Part shown: positions 10,401-18,912 of the stretch, one piece after another
How the letters are laid out: each line of letters starts with the position of its first letter
Numbering within the stretch: position 1 is the stretch's first letter
Source of the DNA: Myxococcales bacterium FL481
GTDB taxonomy: Bacteria > Myxococcota_A > Polyangia > Nannocystales > Nannocystaceae
Assembly (NCBI GenBank): GCA_006508105.1
Contig: QKPP01000322.1
Location: 1 to 60,063 of the forward strand
Direction: 5' to 3'
DNA length: 60,063 nucleotides
The notes under the pieces: generated by a model
The model's database searches: none
The model's input: the letters and a program-made list of their open reading frames with translations, nothing else
What the model was told of the DNA's origin: nothing
Made by a program: the position numbers and the translations under genes

Positions 10401-11824
10401 ACCCGCTGGCGCGAACCGCCGAGGGCCTGTTCGGCGACAAGCCGGCCGGTGCCGGCGTCACGCCAGCCGGTGCCGGAGACGTCTTGTCGTGGTTTGCTCC
10501 GGAGAACCTCGAGTTTGGTTGGGGCGTTGTCCGCATCGGCGACCTTTGGATCAGTGACGTGAACACGGGGCTCAACCAGGACTTCAGTGTCGAGGGCGTG
10601 CCACAAGGCCATGCGTTCGCGGCCAGCTGGGCCGAGATTTGGCCGGGCGACATGACCCACGATCCCACCCGTGATCTCATCTGCCAACTCTCCGTGGGCT
10701 ACTCCGCGGGGATCTTCTGCTGGGATCCGGGCACGGGAGAGGTGGAGGCACGGATCGACGGCGATTTCGCCTGGAGCGCCACCTCTCAACGCGGTCTGGC
10801 GTATCGCGCCTCCGACGACTCGTTCTACACCGGTGGTTGGAACGAAGGCGTCGTCTATCACATCGCCGGTCTGAGTCACGCGCAGCCGGGCGAGGTGTTG
10901 TCGTCGTGCCAACCGGCGGACCAGCAACTTGCCGGCATGGCCTACGACGACCAACGCGAGGTGCTGTGGGCCGCGACCAGCAGTCCCACCGACACCATCT
11001 ACGAGCTCGATCCGACTGACTGCACGGTGTTGTCCACGTTGGCGCCACCGCAGGCGGGGGGCTACCAGGGGGCGGGATTGGATATCGATGAGGACGGCAA
11101 TTTGTGGGCGGTGGCCGTGTCCCCCAATCGGGTCTATCGCGTGGAGGGGCGCAGTCAGCCTCCGGGGGATGTTTCGTGGCTCAGCGTCGCGCCGGCGGAG
11201 GGGAATCTCGACCCCAATCGTGTCGCCGCGTTGTCGGTGCAGGTGGACACCACGGGACTCGAGCCCGGACTGTACCTGGCCTCGCTGTCGATCCTAAGCG
11301 ACTCGGCCCGCGATCCAGCCGTGCGAGTGCCGGTGAGCGTCGTCGTGTCCGGCTACGTTCAGGCGGCGAACACTGGTGGCGGCGACTACACCGACCGCGC
11401 GGGGGCCCGCTGGGTCATGGATCGCAGTTACGAGTCGGGCGGGTGGGGATACCTCGAGCCCGGAGAATCGATCAAAACCGGCGCGCCGATCGAGGGGACC
11501 GGCGACCAGTGGTTGTACAACAGCCAGCGTCGCAACCCGTACGCCTACCGCTTCGACGACGTGCCCAACGGGGTGTACGAGATCGACTTGCGTTTCGCCG
11601 AGTTCGACGACGTCGACGTCGCGGACCGCATGTTCGACGTGATTGTCGAAGATACGCCGGTGCTGCCGGCGTATGACATCTTCTATAAGGCGGGTCGCCT
11701 CGTCGCCAACGAGGAGCGGTTCTTCGTCGAGGTGGAAGACGAGCGTCTCGACGTGCGGCTGTTGCCCCGATCGGGTGCGGCGGTCATCAATGGGTTGCGG
11801 GTGCGCCACCGTCCAGACCGGTAA
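7406..11824 (+). CDS. Giant subtilisin-family (S8) surface lipoprotein with carboxypeptidase-regulatory and malectin domains
   Basis: A 1472-residue secreted peptidase. The signal sequence ends in the lipobox GSTGC (about residue 29-30), so it is probably anchored. The S8 catalytic triad is Asp210 (VVATIDSGVQ), His256 (ESHGTHTTG) and Ser428 (NGTSMAAPHVAG). Behind it are two carboxypeptidase-regulatory-like Ig modules (from about 501 and 585), a beta-rich segment of about 200 residues, a third such module (about 857-930), a beta-propeller-like region, and a malectin-type carbohydrate-binding domain from about 1318 to the end. The inferred job is degrading external or surface protein, with the C-terminus binding a glycan. 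ATG 7406 follows CCAGGA. It is a single gene with its own long upstream region. Confidence 0.93.
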   Translation: MVTKLQSRAARSRWFVEMFIWAAFVGSTGCTQINVDAVDSDRDRPDTGAPQSDPAATVDKSASVAVSAQEASAATPVWIQLRDRADLRAVPRRADWSAHGRAIHASLATTAETAQASLRAFLDARGIRYRAYWAVNAVKANLDAATRREVEARDDVLRVFDERRYALPPTTPGQVVGARAIEWNVSNVRAPETWGDFGVRGEGIVVATIDSGVQFDHPALLPQYRGRADDGTVDHNYSWYDPSGACGATPCDTESHGTHTTGTIVGDDGGVNQIGVAPGARWISALGCAFPGCALEDLVSAGQWMLAPTDLDGQNPRPDLRPHIVSNSWGSVPADAFYREIVEAWVAAGIFPVFASGNTGPSCGSATSPGDYPESYAVGAYDAEHFIADFTSFGPSPFGVVKPNIAAPGVNVRSAVPFGQYASFNGTSMAAPHVAGAVALLWSGAPAVAGDIAATRALLDGSAIDRPDDAGCGGDDANNNTWGEGQLDVYALLSAAPIGPSGVLSGVVTDTDGEPIGRAEIAVSGELNRSVRTDSSGEYDVRLPVGSYATRADAFGYLPQTGPTVAIAPDDTTALDFLLDSAPTFALSGVVRDASGMAVAGARVRVAGTPFDPLVTGDDGRFRFEAVPQGEYSLRVEAGGCWTDTEESVAVDRHVEVDVVMEHKMDAYGYICREVTAEYQRGDTRLPLTGDDEQVEVALPFAVPFYGVSYETITVTANGYATFDGGGFVHYTNTPIPSAAEPNAAIYPLWDDLIPGLGGEIHTGVFGSAPSRRFVIEWRDVPFFSDQAQTASFSLTLHENGAIDVQYADTGSGPLARGGRATVGIEDHTGAVALQYSVDQPVLHDDLTVRYEIPYSGFVQGTIVDHNDRLPIAGATVRATSADQGDRSTTTNAAGEYRLQLTAGAYRLEISQEHYGTVTKWVRVFEDYVWVADAALTTARVEPIPTSFQLVLGADETRSRDLVLLNTGTASTPFLVREGGGQPQRLAVTRRLDRREGADPLARTAEGLFGDKPAGAGVTPAGAGDVLSWFAPENLEFGWGVVRIGDLWISDVNTGLNQDFSVEGVPQGHAFAASWAEIWPGDMTHDPTRDLICQLSVGYSAGIFCWDPGTGEVEARIDGDFAWSATSQRGLAYRASDDSFYTGGWNEGVVYHIAGLSHAQPGEVLSSCQPADQQLAGMAYDDQREVLWAATSSPTDTIYELDPTDCTVLSTLAPPQAGGYQGAGLDIDEDGNLWAVAVSPNRVYRVEGRSQPPGDVSWLSVAPAEGNLDPNRVAALSVQVDTTGLEPGLYLASLSILSDSARDPAVRVPVSVVVSGYVQAANTGGGDYTDRAGARWVMDRSYESGGWGYLEPGESIKTGAPIEGTGDQWLYNSQRRNPYAYRFDDVPNGVYEIDLRFAEFDDVDVADRMFDVIVEDTPVLPAYDIFYKAGRLVANEERFFVEVEDERLDVRLLPRSGAAVINGLRVRHRPDR

Positions 11825-12056
11825 TCGCTCGCACGTCTGGGCCGTCTGACAGGCGGCGCCACAACTGCGCGACATCCTTGTGGTGTTGACGTGGTGCGGT
11901 GGCGTCGCTTCGTCGCAGGGACAACCTCGGTCACCGGCGCCACGGTTCGCTGGCTGGGAGCTCAGTCCCCGCCCGGCGCCCGAGCCGGGTCGGTCTCGTG
12001 ACGCGCCGGTACCTGGCCATCGGGTGGGGACACCGGCGCGGTTTCTGTTCCGAGGC

Positions 12057-13616
12057 CTAGTCGTCATCGGGGCCCGGATCGCGGGTCACGAGATCGATGA
12101 ACCGGGGAGCACTCCAGGGCTCACGGGCCATGTCGAGGAGTTCGGCCTGCGCGGTGTCGTGTCGTCGCAGGCACAGCGTGGCTTCGACGAGCGGCGGCGA
12201 TTCGGAGAACGCGAGGGCATCCCCGTGGTGGATGCGCACGAGGTCAAGCAACGCCTCGATGTCTCGTGGATCGCCCCGTTCACACCAGAGGCGCACGGCC
12301 GCTTCGGTCTCGTCGGCGGGAGCGTTTCGCGGTGGCGAGTCGTCGTCCCGCGTCCCGTGTTGCGGGCCCTGAGCGAGGACGGGGTCCCTCTCGGCCGCCG
12401 CGGCTTCACCGTGGGCGGGAGCGCTTGCGGTCTGGCGCAGCACCAACTGGCGCAGTGGGTCGAGCCGGGGGTCGCGGTCCGCAAACAGGGCCCGCATGGC
12501 GTTGTCCTGGCCGACGATGGTACCCGCGGGAGACGACTCGTCAGCGACGGGCTCTCCGAGGGCGCCGACGCTCCCGACGAAGAGGGCGCCCGCGGTCGGC
12601 TGGGTGCGGCGCCACGTCCAAGTGACCGCGCCATCGACGGTCTGCAGCTGGATCATCGATCCGGTTTCGCTGACCAGGGTCACTCGCTCCGCATCGCCGC
12701 TGACCGCAACAAACTCCGCTCCCTCGGGGGCAACGTGCAACCACTGGACGGCCGTGCGATCCGCCCGGGTGGCGAGACCGACGACCGCCCGCCGCAGTTG
12801 CAGCACCGCGTCCACCCCGGCGGCGCGTACCGGCAGCCACCGCCCGCGTTCCGCATCGTCATGTCCCGGGTCAGATGCGGCGGGGTCGTAGTGGAGACGG
12901 GCCTCGTCCGCAACGAATGGCGCCGGGTTTGGTTCGCCGTCCAGCCGTCGCCACGTCCGATTCGATGCGACCGCGAGTGACCCCTGGGCCCATTGGGCCC
13001 GCTCCCACGGCTCGTCCGGCGTGAGATCCATGCGCGCGACCTCTCGCCCGAGTCCTCGACGCAGGCCGACGAGTTGGCGTCCGAGGGGGACGGCCACGAG
13101 ATCGGCGGCAATGGCCGGGATCCCGGGCGAGCGCCCGACTCGACGACGCCACAGATGATGGCCATCGCTCGCTGCGAGCCCCACGATGGACCCTTGCGAT
13201 GACCCCGAGTTGCCGGTCGCGGTGACGACAATGAGCCCCTCGGATGCGGCGACCCCGACGAGGGCCTCCGCGGGCACGTCGCTGCGCCAGAGGATCCGCC
13301 CGGTCTCGCGATCGAGCGCGATCAATGCGGGACCGAGGCTCGGGACGTAGACCGCGGTACGGTCCGCGGCAAGGTGCCCAGCGGGCTGCAGTGGCGAGCG
13401 CCACAGCTCGCGGCGATTGACCGGATCGATCGCGGAGAGGCCTCGCTCCGTGACGACCACCACCATCGGTGACGGGGAAGGGGCCGCGTGGGGCTTGGCT
13501 TCGCGCAGCCTTGCTTCGTGGTGGGCGGCGCGATCCGAGCGAAGGCTGCGGACGCAGCCGCCACTGAGCAACGCGACCGTCAGCGCCATGGTGGCCGCTC
13601 CACGCCACCGGGTCAC
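12057..13616 (-). CDS. PQQ-type beta-propeller lipoprotein
   Basis: A 519-residue predicted outer-membrane lipoprotein. Translation starts at a GTG (13616) that overlaps the TGA stop of the upstream gene in a GTGA motif, and the leader ends in the lipobox LSGGC (Cys21). The next ~330 residues are PQQ-like propeller blades, with repeated elements such as ALDRETGRILWRSD and GLAASDGHHLWRRR that resemble BamB and quinoprotein folds without the cofactor-binding residues being recognisable. The last ~150 residues are Ala/Glu-rich and helical. An ATG ten codons later is the alternative start. Translationally coupled to the HEAT-like gene. Function unknown; scaffolding at the outer membrane is an inference from the fold. 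Confidence 0.75.
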   Translation of the reverse strand: MTRWRGAATMALTVALLSGGCVRSLRSDRAAHHEARLREAKPHAAPSPSPMVVVVTERGLSAIDPVNRRELWRSPLQPAGHLAADRTAVYVPSLGPALIALDRETGRILWRSDVPAEALVGVAASEGLIVVTATGNSGSSQGSIVGLAASDGHHLWRRRVGRSPGIPAIAADLVAVPLGRQLVGLRRGLGREVARMDLTPDEPWERAQWAQGSLAVASNRTWRRLDGEPNPAPFVADEARLHYDPAASDPGHDDAERGRWLPVRAAGVDAVLQLRRAVVGLATRADRTAVQWLHVAPEGAEFVAVSGDAERVTLVSETGSMIQLQTVDGAVTWTWRRTQPTAGALFVGSVGALGEPVADESSPAGTIVGQDNAMRALFADRDPRLDPLRQLVLRQTASAPAHGEAAAAERDPVLAQGPQHGTRDDDSPPRNAPADETEAAVRLWCERGDPRDIEALLDLVRIHHGDALAFSESPPLVEATLCLRRHDTAQAELLDMAREPWSAPRFIDLVTRDPGPDDD

Positions 13617-14248
13617 GGCGCGGCGTCCTTGGCCGGGGCGAGCGAGGATCGCAGGGCGCTCTCGAGCCAGGCACGTTGCTCCGCGGTGCCGAGATCGGGT
13701 CGCGCCAGCAACGACCAATAGAGCAAAAATCGCGTCGGTGCGGGCACGACCCACGCGCCCGACCGAAGCTCGTGCAACGTCGTGGCGCTGGCGACTGCCG
13801 CCCAGGCGGAGATGGCAGACACGTCGCCGCTTGCGGTGAGTTCCGCGAGTCGCGGTTCGTGCCGTGCGTGCGGGTGCTTGCGAACCAGCATGTAACAGGG
13901 CTTTCGCGCGATGGGATGTCGATCGGCCAGGCACCGCGCCAGCGCGGTCTGTCGCCCGGGCCCATCGAGCTCCACGAAGGCGGCGTGGATGGCCGCGCGT
14001 ACCGCTGGGCTGCGATGGGCCAGATACGGGCGCAGCGCGGGGAGAAAGTCCGCGCGGCCATACACCACCGACAAACGGGCCGTCGTCGCGACGACGGCCG
14101 GTGGCGCGCCGCGATCGAGCCAGGACCGCAGCTGGTCGTCGTGCTCCGCCGAGCGTGCGGTGAAGTGGTCCGCGATCGCCTCGGCCGTGGGCACCGGGCT
14201 CGCGCTGGCTGTCAGGGTGAGGAGTCCGAGTGTCGTCACCCACGCCAC
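13613..14248 (-). CDS. Exported HEAT-repeat-like protein
   Basis: A 211-residue protein with an N-terminal signal sequence (hydrophobic stretch ending ASASP). The mature part is a series of paired helices with the spacing of HEAT or armadillo-like repeats, for example PALRPYLAHRSPAVRAAIHA. It is the first gene of a two-gene leftward operon; its stop overlaps the start of the propeller lipoprotein, so the two are probably made in fixed proportion and may bind each other. It is divergent from the Clp-like ATPase gene 117 bp away. I do not recognise a named family. Confidence 0.65.
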   Translation of the reverse strand: MAWVTTLGLLTLTASASPVPTAEAIADHFTARSAEHDDQLRSWLDRGAPPAVVATTARLSVVYGRADFLPALRPYLAHRSPAVRAAIHAAFVELDGPGRQTALARCLADRHPIARKPCYMLVRKHPHARHEPRLAELTASGDVSAISAWAAVASATTLHELRSGAWVVPAPTRFLLYWSLLARPDLGTAEQRAWLESALRSSLAPAKDAAP

Positions 14249-14365
14249 GAGGGGGGCATCGCCGTCGTTGCCGGAGAACTACAGTCCGGATTCGACGCTG
14301 CCCAGGGTTGGGCCGCTCGCCGCTTCTTTGGTCGCCACGGTTCGCACTGCTAGCTTGCGCGATCG

Positions 14366-17080
14366 ATGGCGTCCTCCGTCCCGTCGGTGTCCGTGCGTCA
14401 GTCGTCGCGTCGCACGCCGACGCGGGGCTGCTCGTGTGATGCGCTTATTGCGCTGGCTCAGCAACCCGCGGGGGCCGAGTTTTTGGCCGAATTTGGCCTG
14501 GACGAGGCGACATTGGTGCAGGCCCGGCGATCGCTTCACGACAGCGGTGAGCCCGAGCTCACCAACTGGCACGTTCGCTTGCGGCAGCGGCGGGGTGGTA
14601 CCGGTCCGACCGACGACGTGCACGCGGTCCTGCTGGCGATCGTTCGCAGCGCGGATTGCCACGCGTACCGGCTTTTGGAGCAGTGCGGGGCATCATGCGC
14701 CCGTATCCGAAAGGTGATCCTGGAGCGTGGGGGCGCACGGGGGGGAGCGACGGGGCCCAGCGAACGCCCGTCGCGGCGCATGGTTCGGCCCCCGGCCGAT
14801 CGCCGCCACGGTGACGAGCGCCGGCCGAACGCCGCGAGTGATCGACGTCGATCCGGGTCGGCGTGTCCGGTGACGACCCTCACGAAGACGCCCGAGGACG
14901 GAGGATCCGCCAGGGAACTGCGGCCGACCGCGGATCGGGTGGACGCTCGTCCCCTGACCTTCGGGCGGTTTCGACGGGGCGGTCGCAGCGGCGGATCTGG
15001 ATCCGGTGCGAGCGGGGACCCGCCGGACGAACGGCTGCGCTGCGGCGAGAGCGAGGCGATCACAGGCCGGCGCGACGCCAACCACAGCCCCGTGAGGCCC
15101 GGCGAGACCGCTACGGACGGTGTCCCGCGTCGGACTGGCGCCGTCGGCCGGGACGGCCGTGCGCTTTTGCGTCATTTGCGCGATCGATCGATCGGCCGAT
15201 CGGTCCCCCTCGCCGACAAACCGCCGACGGGCGTCGAGAGCGACGACCCTCGGATCGTGGGTGTTCGCCCGGTCCGCGCCAGCCCGGCGTCGCTTCGACC
15301 GGTGCCTGCAACCGACTCGTCGTCGCGGGCGTTGTTACCGGGCGTGGAGTCGCCGGCGGTCGCCACTGGTGGTCGAGCCCGCCACGCGGACGCCGATCGC
15401 ACGCGCGCCGAGCCGTCATCTCCCTCACCGCTGGCGGCTTTCCCGCCGGGGCAAATCTGCCGCGCCGTGGTCGGCCGCGACGATGTGCTGACGCGCCTCG
15501 CCGATGGGTTCCTGCGAGCCTCGCCGCGGCCGGTGCTCCTCGTGGGCGAGGCGGGGAGCGGCCGCACAACCGTGGGCGCGGCACTGGCCGCTACGCTCGG
15601 CCAACCCGTCGAACGCTTGGATGCAACCAGCTGCGATGACGACCAGTTGGAGGCGGTGCTCGCCGACGCGCAGGCACGCGGCGTAGTGGTTGTGGTTGAC
15701 GATCTCGACCGCGTCGCGGGGGACAGTTGTCCGACTTGGATCGGCCCCATCGCCCACGCTTGGGCCACCTCGTCCCCTCGAACGCTCACGCTGGTCTCGT
15801 CGCAGGGACGCGCTCGTTTGGCGTCGTGGTTGCCGGACGTTTCAGGAGTGTTCGATGTCGTCGAGCTCGCGCCGTTGAGTGAGGAAGTCGCCATCAAGGC
15901 CACCGAGGCCAGTGGCGAGATCATGCTGCGCACGTGGGGGCTGCGGCTCGGGACGGAGGCCACGTTCGCCAAGTTGGTCCGTGATGCGACGCGATGGTTG
16001 TCGGGGCGGGCGATGCCGGCGCGCGCGCTGGACCTGCTCGATCTCGCCTGCGCTCGGGCCCGCCGGGTGGGAGCGGCGACGCTGCGCGCCAACGACTGGC
16101 GCGAGGTCATCGCAGAGCGCACCGGCCTCACGCTGTCGCGGATCGCCGGCGATCAAGAACGCGACGCGCTGCGGATCGAAACTAGGCTCGGCGAACGCGT
16201 CGTCGGGCACGAGGCGGCGATCGAGATCCTAGCGGACCTGTTTCGTCGCGGTCGCGCGGGGTTTCGCGGCCCGCGGCCGCTGGTCAGCACGCTGTTGGCC
16301 GGACCCAGCGGGGTGGGCAAGACGGAGCTTGCGAAGGCCCTTGCGGCCGTCTTGTTCGCGTCGCCGCAGGCGCTGGTGCGACTCGACATGAGCGAGTACG
16401 CCGAGTCCCATGCCGTGGCTCGAATCGTCGGCGCTCCACCGGGATATGTCGGCTATGAGCGCGGCGGGGTACTCACGGATGCACTCGTCGAGCGGCCGCA
16501 TTGTGTGGTGCTTCTCGACGAGATCGAAAAAGCTCACCGCGACGTACACCAGCTTTTGCTCCAGGTCCTCGACGAAGGGTGGTTAACCGACGGCCGCGGG
16601 CGGAGGGTATCGTTCGCCAACTGCGTGATTGTCATGACGTCCAACCTCGGTGCCGCGCGACTGTCCGAGACGCCGGCAACCGACGACGCGGCGGTACTGC
16701 ACGACGTGGCCGCTGCATTCCCGCCGGAGCTGTGGAATCGCATCGAGGCTCCATTGGTGCTGCGACGACTGACGCCCGATCAGTTGGGCGAAATCTGTCG
16801 CCGGCTCGCCCAGCAGTCCTCGGACCGCCTGCACCATGAACGAGGCATACGCTACCGGCTGGCCCCCGCGGCTTGTCAGCGTTTGGTGGAACTCACAATT
16901 CGTGAAGGCGGCCAGGGGGCGCGGCCCCTGCGTCACCTGCTGGCTCGGCATGTCGAGGCTGTGATCGCGCGAGCGGTCCTGACTCAGGAGATCGAGCCGG
17001 GCGATCGGGTCGTCGTGGCATGCACCCGCACTGGCGCGTTCGAGGTCCAGCGGTCGGGACCGGCTGCGGTCCCGGCCTAG
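14366..17080 (+). CDS. Clp/Hsp100-type AAA+ ATPase with degenerate first module and disordered linker
   Basis: A 904-residue ATPase with two AAA+ modules in ClpA/ClpB order. Residues ~24-120 resemble a Clp N-domain. About 240 residues of Arg/Asp/Pro-rich, probably disordered sequence follow. Module 1 has Walker A GEAGSGRTT (394-402) and Walker B VVVVVDDLDR, in which the second catalytic acidic residue is Asp446 rather than Glu. Module 2 is orthodox: GPSGVGKT (646-653), VVLLDEIEKAH (Asp718, Glu719), sensor MTSN, and the pore-loop type segment GAPPGYVGYE. It should unfold or remodel proteins. There is no ClpP, and no type VI secretion genes are nearby, so it is not obviously ClpV. The N-terminal start is uncertain. 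Confidence 0.85.
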   Translation: MASSVPSVSVRQSSRRTPTRGCSCDALIALAQQPAGAEFLAEFGLDEATLVQARRSLHDSGEPELTNWHVRLRQRRGGTGPTDDVHAVLLAIVRSADCHAYRLLEQCGASCARIRKVILERGGARGGATGPSERPSRRMVRPPADRRHGDERRPNAASDRRRSGSACPVTTLTKTPEDGGSARELRPTADRVDARPLTFGRFRRGGRSGGSGSGASGDPPDERLRCGESEAITGRRDANHSPVRPGETATDGVPRRTGAVGRDGRALLRHLRDRSIGRSVPLADKPPTGVESDDPRIVGVRPVRASPASLRPVPATDSSSRALLPGVESPAVATGGRARHADADRTRAEPSSPSPLAAFPPGQICRAVVGRDDVLTRLADGFLRASPRPVLLVGEAGSGRTTVGAALAATLGQPVERLDATSCDDDQLEAVLADAQARGVVVVVDDLDRVAGDSCPTWIGPIAHAWATSSPRTLTLVSSQGRARLASWLPDVSGVFDVVELAPLSEEVAIKATEASGEIMLRTWGLRLGTEATFAKLVRDATRWLSGRAMPARALDLLDLACARARRVGAATLRANDWREVIAERTGLTLSRIAGDQERDALRIETRLGERVVGHEAAIEILADLFRRGRAGFRGPRPLVSTLLAGPSGVGKTELAKALAAVLFASPQALVRLDMSEYAESHAVARIVGAPPGYVGYERGGVLTDALVERPHCVVLLDEIEKAHRDVHQLLLQVLDEGWLTDGRGRRVSFANCVIVMTSNLGAARLSETPATDDAAVLHDVAAAFPPELWNRIEAPLVLRRLTPDQLGEICRRLAQQSSDRLHHERGIRYRLAPAACQRLVELTIREGGQGARPLRHLLARHVEAVIARAVLTQEIEPGDRVVVACTRTGAFEVQRSGPAAVPA

Positions 17081-17682
17081 TGGAGGACGGTGATAATGCC
17101 GCGTTCGATCAGCCACAGCCAGCCGGCGACCCGGGGCAGTCGCAGCTGCGAGATGGCGAGAAAGGTCAGAAACGGCATCCGGACGCCGCCGGCCGCCCAG
17201 CACACGATGGAGTACGGAATGGGGGTCAAGGCGGCGGCGGCCAACAGCCACGTTCCGCCCCGCTGGATCTTATGGGAGATGTCGCCACCTCGCTTGGTCA
17301 TCACTCGTTGCAGCCGGGGGCTGCGGCCGAGCAAGCGACGGCCGATGAAGTAACCGGTCGTGCCCCCGAGCAGGCTGCCGACCGTCCCCCAGGCGACAAC
17401 CGGCCAAAACCCCATCCCACCCAGGAGACCGAACGTGGAGAACGCGTCGTTCGGCAGTGGCACGGTGAACGCGTCGGGGATAAAAAATCCAATCAGGATC
17501 CCCGGTCCTCCCAGCGTCTCAACAAACCACCGACTGGTGGCGAACAGGGCTTCGTGGAATACCGCCGCGATGGCCAAGACGACGGTCATCACCCCCGAGG
17601 CACTCAGTAGCGTGCGCCACAAAAGTCCGCGCAGTTCGAGTTCGGCGTGCTGGTCAGCTTGGTGGGGGGATTCGTCGCTCAT
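17077..17682 (-). CDS. DedA/VTT-domain membrane protein
   Basis: A 201-residue integral membrane protein of the SNARE-associated Golgi (VTT, DedA-related) superfamily, proteins linked to lipid scrambling or transport across the membrane. Landmarks are the amphipathic re-entrant loop region PDAFTVPLPNDAFS and the glycine-rich GSLLGGTTGYFIGRRLL that follows, plus a conserved Pro in LTPIPYS. There are four to five hydrophobic segments. Its stop codon and that of the convergent Clp-like gene share one CTAG palindrome at 17077-17080. Its start is 27 bp from the end of the NamZ gene on the same strand, so NamZ and this protein are probably one transcript. Substrate unknown. Confidence 0.85.
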   Translation of the reverse strand: MSDESPHQADQHAELELRGLLWRTLLSASGVMTVVLAIAAVFHEALFATSRWFVETLGGPGILIGFFIPDAFTVPLPNDAFSTFGLLGGMGFWPVVAWGTVGSLLGGTTGYFIGRRLLGRSPRLQRVMTKRGGDISHKIQRGGTWLLAAAALTPIPYSIVCWAAGGVRMPFLTFLAISQLRLPRVAGWLWLIERGIITVLH

Positions 17683-17709
17683 GTGGCCGGCCGGGGGGGC
17701 GTCGCGGGT

Positions 17710-18912
17710 TCACCCATCGTAGATCAGAAAAGCGCGACGTCGCGCGACGAAGTTGTCGCGTGCGTGGGCCTGGGATGACACAAGTTCCAACGCCGAGGCG
17801 CCGCTTTCGATCCCCTCGCGCAGCCAGGGACCGCCGGCCAATAGATCGATGGCCGGGATATCGGAGACAAACTCGTAGGCTTCGGTACGCCACTGAGCAT
17901 TGTTGCCGCCCAATCGCCACGCGGCGCAAAGTAGCGCGTAGGTCGTTCGTACGCTTCGCACTGCGGCCCGGTCGCGGATGTGAATCTGCGCGCCGCCGCA
18001 GCGCTCGCCGGCGTGCTTTTGGAACATCGGTTGGAAAGACGTCGGTCGCAGGCTCAGGCCGGGCCGGTCGGAAGCGCCGATCGCTGCCTCGAGCCGCGAG
18101 CCGTCGAGCCACGGCGCACCGAAGAGTTCGAACGGCCGCGTCGTACCCCGGCCCTCGCTGAGGTTCGTGCCCTCGAGCAGACACTGACCGGGATAGATCC
18201 ACGCGGTGTCGAGGGTGGGCATGTTCGGCGAGGGCATCACCCACGGTAGGCCGGTTTGGGCAAAGTCCATCGCGCGCCGCCATCCGGTGCACGGCACGAT
18301 GTGGCACCGTTCGCGGTGCTTCGCCCCGCGCTCGGCGAGGGTCATCTGCGTCAGTTCGGCCAGCGTCATCCCGTGCCGGGTCGAGACCGGGTGCAACCCG
18401 ACGAAACTCTCGAACCCCGGCTGTACCGTGCCCCCCTCCACGTCGACATCTCTCCCGCCCAGCGGATTGGGTCGATCGAGCACGACGACCGAGAGGCCGG
18501 CCTCGAGGGCGGCTTCGGCCGCGAGTACCACCGTCCACACGTAGGTGTAGTAGCGAGCCCCGATGTCTTGCAGGTCGCACACCAGCGTGTCGGCCCCATG
18601 AAACATCGCCGGCTCGGGCCGCAACGACTCCTTGTCCGCGCCGTAGAGGCTGTACACCGGCACCGGGTCACTCGACGCGGCGTGGTGGTCGACGGCGGCC
18701 ATGTCCTGCGCGGCGGCATCGATCCCGTGTTCGGGTCCCAGCAGGCTGACGATCTCGGCACCCACGCGGGGCAACACGCGGGTCGCGTGTTCGAGTCGAC
18801 GATTGACGGAAGCGGGGTGACACAACAACGTCACCCGTTGACCGGCCACACGATCTCGGGCCTCGTGCTCGATTCGATCAAGTCCGGTTGCAACGATGGT
18901 GGGCGGCGACAA
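17710..18912 (-). CDS. namZ: Exo-beta-N-acetylmuramidase NamZ-like (DUF1343)
   Basis: A 400-residue protein matching DUF1343/NamZ, glycosidases that remove N-acetylmuramic acid from the non-reducing end of peptidoglycan fragments. Family motifs visible are LLGPEHGID near residue 58, LVCDLQDIGARYYTY near 112, VLDRPNPLGG, and EGTNLSEGRGTTRPFE near 250. Length is normal for the family. I see no signal peptide at the chosen ATG, so it may be cytoplasmic and act in cell-wall recycling, or the start may lie elsewhere. It reads toward the DedA-type gene 27 bp downstream. The specific enzymatic assignment rests on family similarity. Confidence 0.88.
   Translation of the reverse strand: MSPPTIVATGLDRIEHEARDRVAGQRVTLLCHPASVNRRLEHATRVLPRVGAEIVSLLGPEHGIDAAAQDMAAVDHHAASSDPVPVYSLYGADKESLRPEPAMFHGADTLVCDLQDIGARYYTYVWTVVLAAEAALEAGLSVVVLDRPNPLGGRDVDVEGGTVQPGFESFVGLHPVSTRHGMTLAELTQMTLAERGAKHRERCHIVPCTGWRRAMDFAQTGLPWVMPSPNMPTLDTAWIYPGQCLLEGTNLSEGRGTTRPFELFGAPWLDGSRLEAAIGASDRPGLSLRPTSFQPMFQKHAGERCGGAQIHIRDRAAVRSVRTTYALLCAAWRLGGNNAQWRTEAYEFVSDIPAIDLLAGGPWLREGIESGASALELVSSQAHARDNFVARRRAFLIYDG

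Noticed and set aside
8255-10954. An 899-codon open frame on the minus strand
   Set aside because: It lies wholly antisense to the subtilisin gene, has Arg/His/Val-rich composition with no domain, and arises from the GC-rich codon pattern of the real gene.
14366-17080. ClpV of a type VI secretion system
   Set aside because: No tssB/tssC, hcp or vgrG genes are present, and the module 1 and linker features do not fit ClpV.
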